A stretch of 14,031 bases of DNA, taken from assembly GCA_027485535.1 (NCBI GenBank), contig JAIXQV010000133.1:1-14031 (forward strand). The letters run 5' to 3'. A program made the position numbers and the translations under genes. Below are positions 6,993 to 13,425 of the stretch, piece after piece (positions within the stretch are counted from its first letter, which is position 1; each line of letters begins with the position of its first letter). The notes under the pieces are model-generated. The model was not told the origin of the DNA. It saw only the letters and a list, made by a program, of their open reading frames with translations, and ran no database searches. Origin of the DNA: Oxalobacteraceae bacterium (GTDB lineage Bacteria > Pseudomonadota > Gammaproteobacteria > Burkholderiales > Burkholderiaceae_D).

Positions 6993-7702
6993 AGCAGCTC
7001 GTGCGGTACGTCGCTGCCTGTGTACTCATCGCGGGATTCGCAGCAGGGTCTGTGCAGGCACATGATTCGATTAATGCCGAGGCCCGCAAGAACTACATCA
7101 CCAAGATACAAGAGCTGCAAGCCAGTTCAGCAGCCGCTTCGCCCGCGCCTGTGCGGGCGAAAAGTCTGTATCAACTGGGCGTGACGCTGGACGAGATTCG
7201 TGAGCTGTTCAATCAAGACATGATCAGCCACGGTATCGTCAAAGGGCTGGAGACCTCGCTGCTGTTGAATGAGCTGACCCGCATCGGCAGCAAACTCGAC
7301 GCGTCGCCGAAGACGGGTCTGTATGTGTCACAACTGCAGCATTATCGGGAATCGATTCGACTTGACCCGCGTGCCCCGTATATCGATCACGCGCGCTACA
7401 TGCTGCTGAAGAGTCATTTCTACGACAGCTTTAGCGACAACCCTCTGGTGCCATTCTCGCAGACCAAAGAAACGCTGGTCGAGATGATTGGTATCGGTGA
7501 GGGCTTGCTGAAATCCAAGCATACACAGATCAATGGTGAAGAACTCCGTTTCGTTCTTGGGATCCATTATCTGCAAGCTATCAAGCAGCAGTTGGGCGAC
7601 AAGGACGAGACCCAGAAAAAGCTGAAGAAGCTGGTGCAAGAGTTGCACAAGGATTACCCGCAAAGCCTCAAGCTACTGACGCTTGAAGCCTTGATGTCCT
7701 AA
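6989..7702 (+). CDS. Periplasmic helical protein, unknown function
   Basis: This 237-aa protein has a Sec signal peptide (residues 1-24, cleavage VQA|HD), so the mature chain begins with His. The rest is almost wholly helical in pattern, with repeated amphipathic helices (KSLYQLGVTLDEIRELF, HYRESIRLDPRAPYIDHAR, EELRFVLGIHYLQAIKQQL) that look like degenerate TPR-type helical hairpins, and a very basic coiled segment near the C-terminus (KKLKKLVQELHKDY). It may be a scaffold or partner protein for the other exported products (inference). It overlaps the preceding gene by ATGA and is followed 22 bp later by the HupE-like gene, so the three form a tight unit. I do not recognise a named family. 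Confidence 0.78.
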   Translation: MKQLVRYVAACVLIAGFAAGSVQAHDSINAEARKNYITKIQELQASSAAASPAPVRAKSLYQLGVTLDEIRELFNQDMISHGIVKGLETSLLLNELTRIGSKLDASPKTGLYVSQLQHYRESIRLDPRAPYIDHARYMLLKSHFYDSFSDNPLVPFSQTKETLVEMIGIGEGLLKSKHTQINGEELRFVLGIHYLQAIKQQLGDKDETQKKLKKLVQELHKDYPQSLKLLTLEALMS

Positions 7703-7724
7703 GTCGCTGTAGATTACTTTCATC

Positions 7725-8960
7725 ATGCTTGAATCGCTTCGACTTCTGCTGCGTGATGTTGGCAGTGGCTATGGTTGCTCGCCGCTACGATGCCGCACTG
7801 TGCGCTTCGGTCGATGTAATACGTCTGGTTTGCGCCGAATCTGCCTGGGTCTGATGCTGTGGTTCGTGGCAACCGGGTCATTCGCTCATCAGACGGGGAA
7901 TAGCTACCTCTACCTGCAGCAGGCAGATGGGCAGCTCAAGATTGATCTCGATTTTTATGTGCGCGACCTTGGCAACCTGCTGCAAAAGCCAGGTGCTGAG
8001 CCCGAGCCAGCGCCGCCACCCGAAAAAATCCAAGCACTACAAGCCGAGATCACGCAGCTGATCGAGAAGTCTTTGAGTATCGAGGCGGACGACCAGCCAC
8101 GCGCGTTGAGCTTTGTGCGCCAGACCGTCGTATTGCATAACGATGGTCTGTACGTACGGCAGCAGTTCACCGCGCCTGCCATCGATCAGCAAGCGCGCTT
8201 TGTGGTGGTCCGCTACGGTTTCTTCACTCAAAACGATAAGCTCGGACGCGCATTTTTTCGGCTGGCCTTGAATGACGATGAAATCTCATCCGTCTTTGAT
8301 CAAGCTACAAGTACTCAGCGCTTTGCGCTCGGTGAAACCAAACGTTCCGCGACGATTCTGCTTTTCACCCACGAAGGTGCCAAACATATTTGGGAGGGGC
8401 CGGATCACCTCTTGTTTTTGCTGACGCTGCTGCTCCCCGGCTTGCTGTTGTGGGGTGAAAAATCATCTGCAGTGAATGAACCAGTAGCGGCTGGCGGCAA
8501 CCATCGTTCCGCATGGGTCTTTGCGCTGAAAGTGATCACGGCGTTTACCGTCGCGCATTCGATTACGCTGGCGATGGCCAGTTTCGGTCTGATCAGCCTG
8601 CCGGAGAAGTTGATCGAGTCTGTGATTGCGCTCTCGATCATGATCTCGGCTGTGTTGAATCTTCAGCACCGTCTGCGAATTAATCATTGGCTGCTGGCGT
8701 TTTCTTTTGGGCTGATCCACGGCATGGGGTTTGCCAACGGATTGAAAGAGCTCGGCCTCTCAGCTTCGTATTTTATCGAGACCCTAATTGCCTTTAATGT
8801 CGGTGTCGAGCTTGGTCAGCTGTCCGTAGTGCTGCTGGTCGCCGTGCCCTCGGTGTGGCTTGTGCGTAGCGACGCAGGACGGCAGCGCGTCATGCGCTGG
8901 GGTTCGATCGCGGTGCTTGTGATTTCAACGGTTTGGTTCATCGAGCGACTGACTTCGTAA
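7725..8960 (+). CDS. HupE/UreJ-family membrane protein with periplasmic N-terminal domain
   Basis: This protein of up to 411 aa has a signal sequence (cleavage SFA|HQ, 54|55), a periplasmic domain (about 55-205) and a C-terminal membrane domain of about six to seven helices. The membrane part shows the HupE/UreJ_2 signature: HEGAKHIWEGPDHLLFLL (216-232), TAFTVAHSITL (272-282), IESVIALSI (297-305), FGLIHGMGFA (328-337) and FNVGVELGQ (357-365). Conserved His at 221, 228, 278 and 332 lie in or near helices. Family members are known or suspected nickel or cobalt carriers, but many are untested. The start is uncertain: the ATG at 7725 lacks a clear Shine-Dalgarno and adds a Cys/Arg-rich stretch unlike a signal peptide. 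TTG 7830 or ATG 7854 are alternatives that keep the hydrophobic core. It is the last gene of the unit with the two genes before it. Confidence 0.88.
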   Translation: MLESLRLLLRDVGSGYGCSPLRCRTVRFGRCNTSGLRRICLGLMLWFVATGSFAHQTGNSYLYLQQADGQLKIDLDFYVRDLGNLLQKPGAEPEPAPPPEKIQALQAEITQLIEKSLSIEADDQPRALSFVRQTVVLHNDGLYVRQQFTAPAIDQQARFVVVRYGFFTQNDKLGRAFFRLALNDDEISSVFDQATSTQRFALGETKRSATILLFTHEGAKHIWEGPDHLLFLLTLLLPGLLLWGEKSSAVNEPVAAGGNHRSAWVFALKVITAFTVAHSITLAMASFGLISLPEKLIESVIALSIMISAVLNLQHRLRINHWLLAFSFGLIHGMGFANGLKELGLSASYFIETLIAFNVGVELGQLSVVLLVAVPSVWLVRSDAGRQRVMRWGSIAVLVISTVWFIERLTS

Positions 8961-8967
8961 AGTCAGT
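8948..8967. terminator. Hairpin over the HupE-like stop codon
   Basis: ACTGACTT (8948-8955) and AAGTCAGT (8960-8967) are a perfect 8-bp inverted repeat with a 4-nt loop (CGTA). The TAA stop at 8958-8960 lies in the loop and stem edge. There is no T tract, so it is not a classical terminator, but it lies between convergent genes and may act as a weak bidirectional terminator or a 3'-end stabiliser. Confidence 0.4.
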
Positions 8968-8979
8968 ACTGCCCGCGAA

Positions 8980-9219
8980 TCAAACGTCTTGTTTTGCGCG
9001 GCGCTTGAGCAGAATGCGGGCTGAGTTCAGTCCGGTCAGCACCATGATCGGCCATAAGAAGGTGCATACCATCACCCAAAAGACCCGACCACTCAGCGCA
9101 TCTGCATTTTCTGTTTCGTCGGCTTTGTGCGGTCCTTCGCTGAACAAGTGTCTGACCGGGAAGGTAATCATGCCGAACCCCGCGCCAGCTAATAAAAAGA
9201 GGTAGATCGTCATATTCAT
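8980..9219 (-). CDS. Small two-helix membrane protein
   Basis: This is a 79-aa protein with two hydrophobic helices (about residues 4-22 and 44-66) joined by an acidic linker with EGPHKADETENADA, and a basic C-terminus (LLKRRAKQ). The basic tail suggests that both ends face the cytoplasm and the acidic loop faces the periplasm. On the - strand GAGG lies about 7 nt before the ATG at 9219, giving good start support. It converges on the HupE-like gene with a 19-bp gap. Its upstream region is filled by a 13-bp tandem repeat. No family is recognised. A role as a small accessory subunit of the neighbouring membrane protein is possible, but nothing in the sequence proves it. Confidence 0.7.
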   Translation of the reverse strand: MNMTIYLFLLAGAGFGMITFPVRHLFSEGPHKADETENADALSGRVFWVMVCTFLWPIMVLTGLNSARILLKRRAKQDV

Positions 9220-9233
9220 GGTGGTGTCCTCAA

Positions 9234-9324
9234 TAGTGGTGCTTGTTGGTGGTTCTTGTTAGTGATGCTTGGTAGTGGCGCTCGCTCGTGATGCTCGTTA
9301 GTGATGCTGAGTATGGATGCTTAA
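9234..9324. repeat. 13-bp degenerate tandem repeat, seven units
   Basis: Seven back-to-back 13-bp units start at 9234, 9247, 9260, 9273, 9286, 9299 and 9312, with consensus TAGTGATGCTTGT. The units match this at 12, 10, 12, 9, 11, 10 and 9 of 13 positions. On the - strand the consensus reads ACAAGCATCACTA. The block ends 15 bp before the start codon of the 79-aa membrane protein, so it fills that gene's leader or promoter. The period is not a multiple of three, so it is not a protein repeat. Confidence 0.8.
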
Positions 9325-9568
9325 CGCTCGTCTCAACCCAACCGCTGTCGAGGTGTCTGATGTGGCTGCCGGTACTCTGGATAGTTTTCAGTGTCAGTAT
9401 CACTGTACACCATTGCATGAAAGCTTCGATTGACATTATTAATCGCCCAGTTGTCTCGGCGTCGATGTTTTCAGAATAGCAATCAGCGCGCGAGGCATCT
9501 CTTCATGCCGAATGATGCGCAGCCTGGGCTACCATCCGCGCTTGATTGAATTGAAGGATCTGTGACCT
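9325..9568. other. Intergenic region before the SDR gene
   Basis: No supported gene is present. A perfect -35 hexamer TTGACA lies at 9430-9435 (+ strand), but nothing like a -10 stands 16-18 bp after it. A ribosome binding site GAAGGA (9553-9558) precedes the SDR start. The promoters for the SDR (+) and the 79-aa protein (-) should be here, but I cannot place them. Confidence 0.4.
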
Positions 9569-10348
9569 ATGGAAACAAAAACGCTGACAGTTGTGACCGG
9601 TGGCGCCAGTGGTATTGGAGCGGCATGCGTGAGGCATCACGTCGGACGTGGTGATACCGTGATCGTGCTTGATCTCGCCAGCGCTTGGTCAGATCAGAAG
9701 GCCAGCAGCCTAGGGGCGAAAGCCTTTTACGACTGCGATGTGCTGGATGATCAGCGTGTACGCGATGTCGCCGATCTCATCGAAGCCGAGCATGGTCCGG
9801 TCGACAATTTGATTACCTGCGCGGGCATCTTGCAACGCAAGCTGCCACCCGAAGAATTACCCATGGATCACTGGGACGCAGTGACCAACATCGACTTGCG
9901 TGGCACTTATCTCAGCTGCGCGGTGTATGGCAGCAAGATGGCAGCGCGCGGCCATGGCGCTATCGTTAACATTGCCTCGATCACGAGTTTTCGCTCATCG
10001 CCATTACATGCCTACGGCCCTGTAAAAGCGGCTGTCGCCGCCTTGACCATGAGCCTTGCCGCCGAGTGGGGCCGATCAGGCGTGCGCGTTAATGCAGTTG
10101 CTCCCGGCTTCACCCTGACCGAGGGCATGCAAGCGGCCATTGATCGCGGTGATCGCGATCCTGCCGAGATGTCCCGACCCGCAGCCATGAACAAGCTCGT
10201 GATGCCCGATGAAGTGGCTGACGGCATCGGCTTCTTGCTGTCCGATGCAGCGCGTGCCATCACTGGCATCATCATGCCGATTGATGCAGGCTGGCTGTGT
10301 GGCAGTCATTGGGATGCTTGGGGCGGTATGAAAGGGCCTCGCACCTAG
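9569..10348 (+). CDS. SDR family NAD(P)-dependent oxidoreductase
   Basis: This 259-aa classical short-chain dehydrogenase/reductase is of normal family length. The nucleotide-binding motif TGGASGIG is at 10-17, with an acidic residue at the end of the second strand (VIVLDL, Asp35), which favours NAD(H). The NNAG position reads TCAG (83-86). Catalytic residues are Asn107 (NIDLRG), Ser137 (NIAS), Tyr149 and Lys153 (YGPVK). PG at the usual place after VRVNAVAP and the C-terminal GIIMPIDAGW complete the fold. It would oxidise an alcohol or reduce a ketone in the cytoplasm, and the substrate is not visible. The C-terminal extension WLCGSHWDAWGGMKGPRT is longer than in many relatives. GAAGGA precedes the ATG by 10 nt. 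It converges on the transporter operon, and a role in using the imported acid is a guess. Confidence 0.93.
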   Translation: METKTLTVVTGGASGIGAACVRHHVGRGDTVIVLDLASAWSDQKASSLGAKAFYDCDVLDDQRVRDVADLIEAEHGPVDNLITCAGILQRKLPPEELPMDHWDAVTNIDLRGTYLSCAVYGSKMAARGHGAIVNIASITSFRSSPLHAYGPVKAAVAALTMSLAAEWGRSGVRVNAVAPGFTLTEGMQAAIDRGDRDPAEMSRPAAMNKLVMPDEVADGIGFLLSDAARAITGIIMPIDAGWLCGSHWDAWGGMKGPRT

Positions 10349-10349
10349 C

Positions 10350-10398
10350 GCCTCACAAAGCGGCCCCCTGGCGTTGTTGAAGCCCCGCTTTGTGAGGC
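10350..10398. terminator. 14-bp inverted repeat between convergent genes, likely terminator
   Basis: GCCTCACAAAGCGG (10350-10363) pairs perfectly with CCGCTTTGTGAGGC (10385-10398) around a 21-nt loop. It starts 2 bp after the SDR stop and ends 8 bp before the tctA stop. There is no clear T tract, so it is an atypical terminator. A second hairpin, TGAGGC (10393-10398) with GCCTCA (10403-10408), uses the same right arm and covers the tctA stop codon, so the two structures exclude each other. Confidence 0.6.
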
Positions 10399-10439
10399 TT
10401 ACGCCTCAAGTGTCTATCCGCTGACGTTGTTGAAGCACC
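10369..10439. repeat. 18-bp near-duplicate at the 3' end of tctA
   Basis: The stretch at 10369-10386 matches 10422-10439 at 16 of 18 positions, with a shared 12-bp core CGTTGTTGAAGC (10372-10383 and 10425-10436). The second copy codes for the end of TctA (around LQQRQ). The first lies beyond its stop, in the loop of the inverted repeat. It may be a relic of a local duplication at the end of tctA. Confidence 0.5.
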
Positions 10440-11905
10440 CACTTGAACAGTGGCCAGGTCACGATCACTAGCGTGGCAGCAGCCAGCCACATCGCAATTG
10501 GACGTGTGAAGAACACGAGCATGTCGCCGTCGGATTTGATCAATGAGGTGACAAGGTTCTCCTCCAGCATTTTGCCGAGCACTGCGCCGAGGATGACGGG
10601 TGCGATGGGGAAGCCGTTTTCTTCCATCACGAAGGCAATAATGCCGAAGCACAGAATCAACAGCACACCCAGTGTCGAGTTGGTGACAGCAAACGCCCCC
10701 ACGATGCAAAACACTAGAATCGTTGGCATGAGGATATTGCGCGCAATATTCAAAACACGGGTTGCGAGTTTGACAGTCAGCCAGCCCAGCGGCAGCATCA
10801 CTAAATTCGCCAGCATAAACACGATGAAAATAGCGTAAATATTTTGCGGGTTATTAATAAAGATCGTTGGCCCGGGGTTCATATTCTTTAGGTAAAGCAC
10901 ACCGATCGCAATCGCAGTAATTGAGTCGCCGGGTATGCCAAACACGATCGCAGGTATCCACGCGCCTGCCAGAGCAGAGTTGTTGGCAGCGCCCGACTCA
11001 GCAATACCCTCCACATGGCCAGTACCGAATTTTTCCGGCTCTTTGGAAAACTTTTTACTGGTGGCATAGCTCATCCATGCGGCCATATCAGCGCCAGCGC
11101 CGGGTTGAATACCGATCAAGGTACCGAGCGCGCTGCCGCGTAAGAGTTGAACAGGATAGGTTTTCAACAGGCCCCACATGCCACCAAAGATATTGCCGAT
11201 CTTGGTAGCCACTACGATGGGCGGTGGCGCGATGTCAGTGATATAGCGCAGTAGTTCAGAGACGGCGAACAAGCCAACCATCATCGGTATCAGTTCAATA
11301 CCACTCATCAGCTCAGGTAGCCCAAAGGTGAATCGGGGATGCGCCGCCGGGTTCTCCATGCCCACGCAGGCGATCAGTAGCCCGATCAAGAGCGAAACAG
11401 AGGCTTTTAAGGTGCTACCACTACCGACGAATACCGCAGCGGATAGGCCGAGCACCATTAGCCAGAAGTATTCAAATGAAGAAAATTGCAGCGCAAATTC
11501 AGCCAGTGAGGGCGAGAATAGAATCAGCACGATGGTGCCAAACAAGCCACCGATGGCAGAAAACACCAAGCAGGTGCCGAGTGCCAGCTCGGCCTGACCT
11601 TTAACGGTCATCTGATAGGCCTCGTTGGCATAGGCTGCAGAGGCGGGTGTGCCGGGAATGCGAAGCAAAGCGCCCGGTATATCCCCTGAAAAAATCGCCA
11701 TCGCAGTTGCGGTAACGATGGCAGCAACCGCAGGTACCGGCGGCATGAAAAAGGTTAACGGTACAAGCATTGCCGTCGCCATTGTGGCTGTCAGGCCGGG
11801 AATGCAGCCGATGAACAGACCAAAAATTGCGGCACCCAGAATCACAATCAGTACCTGCGGATCGAGTACTAGATCGAGTGCCTGCATCCATATCGCGAGG
11901 CTCAT
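10406..11905 (-). CDS. tctA: Tripartite tricarboxylate transporter large permease TctA
   Basis: This 499-aa polytopic inner-membrane protein is of normal family length with about 11-12 hydrophobic segments. It is the large, transport-forming subunit that works with TctB and the periplasmic protein TctC, driven by an ion gradient. Family motifs are GCIPGLTATMATAMLVPLTF near the N-terminus and, in the second half, IQPGAGADMAAWMSYATSKKFSKEPEKFGTGHVEGIAESGAANNSALAG, and IPGDSITAIAIG; the first and last form the paired PG repeats of the two halves. It follows tctB with a 10-bp gap, and its ribosome site (GAGG) overlaps the tctB stop, implying coupled translation. It is the last gene of the operon and ends next to the inverted repeat at 10350-10398. 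Confidence 0.96.
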   Translation of the reverse strand: MSLAIWMQALDLVLDPQVLIVILGAAIFGLFIGCIPGLTATMATAMLVPLTFFMPPVPAVAAIVTATAMAIFSGDIPGALLRIPGTPASAAYANEAYQMTVKGQAELALGTCLVFSAIGGLFGTIVLILFSPSLAEFALQFSSFEYFWLMVLGLSAAVFVGSGSTLKASVSLLIGLLIACVGMENPAAHPRFTFGLPELMSGIELIPMMVGLFAVSELLRYITDIAPPPIVVATKIGNIFGGMWGLLKTYPVQLLRGSALGTLIGIQPGAGADMAAWMSYATSKKFSKEPEKFGTGHVEGIAESGAANNSALAGAWIPAIVFGIPGDSITAIAIGVLYLKNMNPGPTIFINNPQNIYAIFIVFMLANLVMLPLGWLTVKLATRVLNIARNILMPTILVFCIVGAFAVTNSTLGVLLILCFGIIAFVMEENGFPIAPVILGAVLGKMLEENLVTSLIKSDGDMLVFFTRPIAMWLAAATLVIVTWPLFKWVLQQRQRIDT

Positions 11906-11915
11906 GATGACTGCC

Positions 11916-12389
11916 TCACCATTGCAAGGGACTTAACACGCCCCAGGGCAGTGGCACGCGCAGCCCTTTGTAGAACAGCGTGTGGATTAGCAGTGTTATA
12001 CCAATGGCTAGCGGCACGATATGCGAAGGCTTGACCGATAGCGCGCGAAACATCACACACAAAATCAGCACACCGCAAAGCAGAAAGCCGAGCAGCTCGG
12101 AGGCCAAGATGTAAAAAAGCAAGCAGGTAATGGTGAGGACAAAGTTACGCCGATGTACCGGTGATTGGAGCCAAGCGCCGAGTTGCAACCAGGCTTGGCC
12201 GGGTGCGGGTAGTCGCGCTCGTATGATCAGAACGACTGCACAAAGCGCTAATAAAGTCGCCAGTACGCTGGGAAACACCGCTGGCCCGATTTGCTGACCG
12301 GGTACTTCTGGAAAGCCTGCGCTATTGATCGCAATGATGAGCGCGAGTATGAGTAAGGCAAGTCCGCTCAGCGTGTCATGTAGCTTCAT
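11916..12389 (-). CDS. tctB: Tripartite tricarboxylate transporter small permease TctB
   Basis: This 157-aa protein has four predicted membrane helices (about residues 8-24, 40-60, 80-105 and 115-145), the usual size and shape of the TctB small subunit. Family marks are an early GFP segment, an IGPAVFP segment after the first helix, and a C-terminal tail RVPLPWGVL. It supports the large subunit TctA in the inner membrane; its own role is poorly known. It begins 8 bp after the tctC stop, with a weak ribosome site, which suggests translation coupled to tctC. Confidence 0.93.
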   Translation of the reverse strand: MKLHDTLSGLALLILALIIAINSAGFPEVPGQQIGPAVFPSVLATLLALCAVVLIIRARLPAPGQAWLQLGAWLQSPVHRRNFVLTITCLLFYILASELLGFLLCGVLILCVMFRALSVKPSHIVPLAIGITLLIHTLFYKGLRVPLPWGVLSPLQW

Positions 12390-12397
12390 CGCACGGC

Positions 12398-13375
12398 CTA
12401 TTTCACTAAACCGACGGACTTCATGGTGGCGCCCATTTCGCTATCGGAACGCAGCATGAATTGTTCGAATGTTTTTGCATCGGCATAGCTGATACCAAAG
12501 CCACGACTCGCCATGAAATCCTGAAACGCTTTACCGTCATAGATTTTTTTCAAGGCAGCGGCAAGCTTGGTTTGTACCTCTACCGGCAAATTACGGGGGG
12601 CTCCCAGTCCTCGCCAAGCGCCCAGTGTCCATTGACTGTTGACAGCAGCTTGCAGCGTTGGCACGTTGGGGTAGAGCGCGGCGGGTTTATCCGACATGAT
12701 GACCAGTGGCCTTGCTTTGCCGGCATCAATCAGGGCGCGCGCCTCGGGTAGTGAGCAGGTAACAAACTCCACGCCACCGGCAACTAGGTCGTTCATCGCC
12801 TGTGCCGCGCCAGTTGAGGGAACCCACGGCACGCTGCCAGGATCAATCCCCAGATCTTTCAGCATACCGCCCATGGCAAGATGCCAAATGCCGCCGTATC
12901 CAGTACCCGAGGACTTAAATTTGCCGGGGTTAGCTTTCACGGCTGTCAGCAGGTCATCCAGTTTTTTATACGGCGCATCAGCGCGTACCATGATCGCAGC
13001 CGGATCAATATTCATCCGTGCCAGTGGCGTGAAATCTTTAGGTGTCAGCGGGCTGAGTCGCGTCCAGTGAAACATGGCGAGGTCGCTGGTCAGCATACCG
13101 AGGGTGTAGCCATCGGCCGGTGCAGCGGCGATGGCAGCATGACCAACCACGCCATTACCGCCGGCGCGGTTGACGACATTTACCGGTTGCCCTAATTCTT
13201 TTTCCAGCAGCGTGCCAACAATACGCGCAACGCCATCGGTACCGCCACCGGCAGCAAAGGGGACAATCAGCGTAATGGGTCGGGTCGGGTAGTTGTCTGC
13301 AGCCTGTGCTGTGAATATCGCGCTGAGGCCCAGCAGCGTCGCTGCCACGCATCGCACCCAATTGGCCAGAAACAT
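12398..13375 (-). CDS. tctC: Tripartite tricarboxylate transporter binding protein TctC (Bug family)
   Basis: This 325-aa periplasmic solute receptor of the Bug family has normal length. It has a signal peptide (about 1-25, cleavage near AQA|AD) and the family N-terminal pattern YPTRPITLIVPFAAGGGTDGVAR, then RAGGNGVVGHAAIAAAPADGYTLG. The latter forms the carboxylate-binding loops. The ribosome site GGAGACAAGT directly precedes the ATG. Bug proteins bind many organic and amino acids, so 'tricarboxylate' is only the family label. The gene order with eda upstream suggests a sugar acid or related keto acid as ligand (inference). Confidence 0.96.
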   Translation of the reverse strand: MFLANWVRCVAATLLGLSAIFTAQAADNYPTRPITLIVPFAAGGGTDGVARIVGTLLEKELGQPVNVVNRAGGNGVVGHAAIAAAPADGYTLGMLTSDLAMFHWTRLSPLTPKDFTPLARMNIDPAAIMVRADAPYKKLDDLLTAVKANPGKFKSSGTGYGGIWHLAMGGMLKDLGIDPGSVPWVPSTGAAQAMNDLVAGGVEFVTCSLPEARALIDAGKARPLVIMSDKPAALYPNVPTLQAAVNSQWTLGAWRGLGAPRNLPVEVQTKLAAALKKIYDGKAFQDFMASRGFGISYADAKTFEQFMLRSDSEMGATMKSVGLVK

Positions 13376-13425
13376 ACTTGTCTCCTTGATTTGATTTTTT
13401 ATTTGATGAATCCGTCTGTTAATCG

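Noticed and set aside
9234..9324. CRISPR array
   Set aside because: Units are 13 bp, degenerate and contiguous with no spacers, and no cas gene is nearby.
9430..9435. Perfect -35 hexamer TTGACA
   Set aside because: No acceptable -10 sequence stands 16-18 bp downstream, so a promoter call is not supported.
9230..9479. Small open frames on both strands across the tandem repeat
   Set aside because: They arise from the 13-bp repeat and AT/GC pattern, have no convincing ribosome site, and the products resemble no protein.
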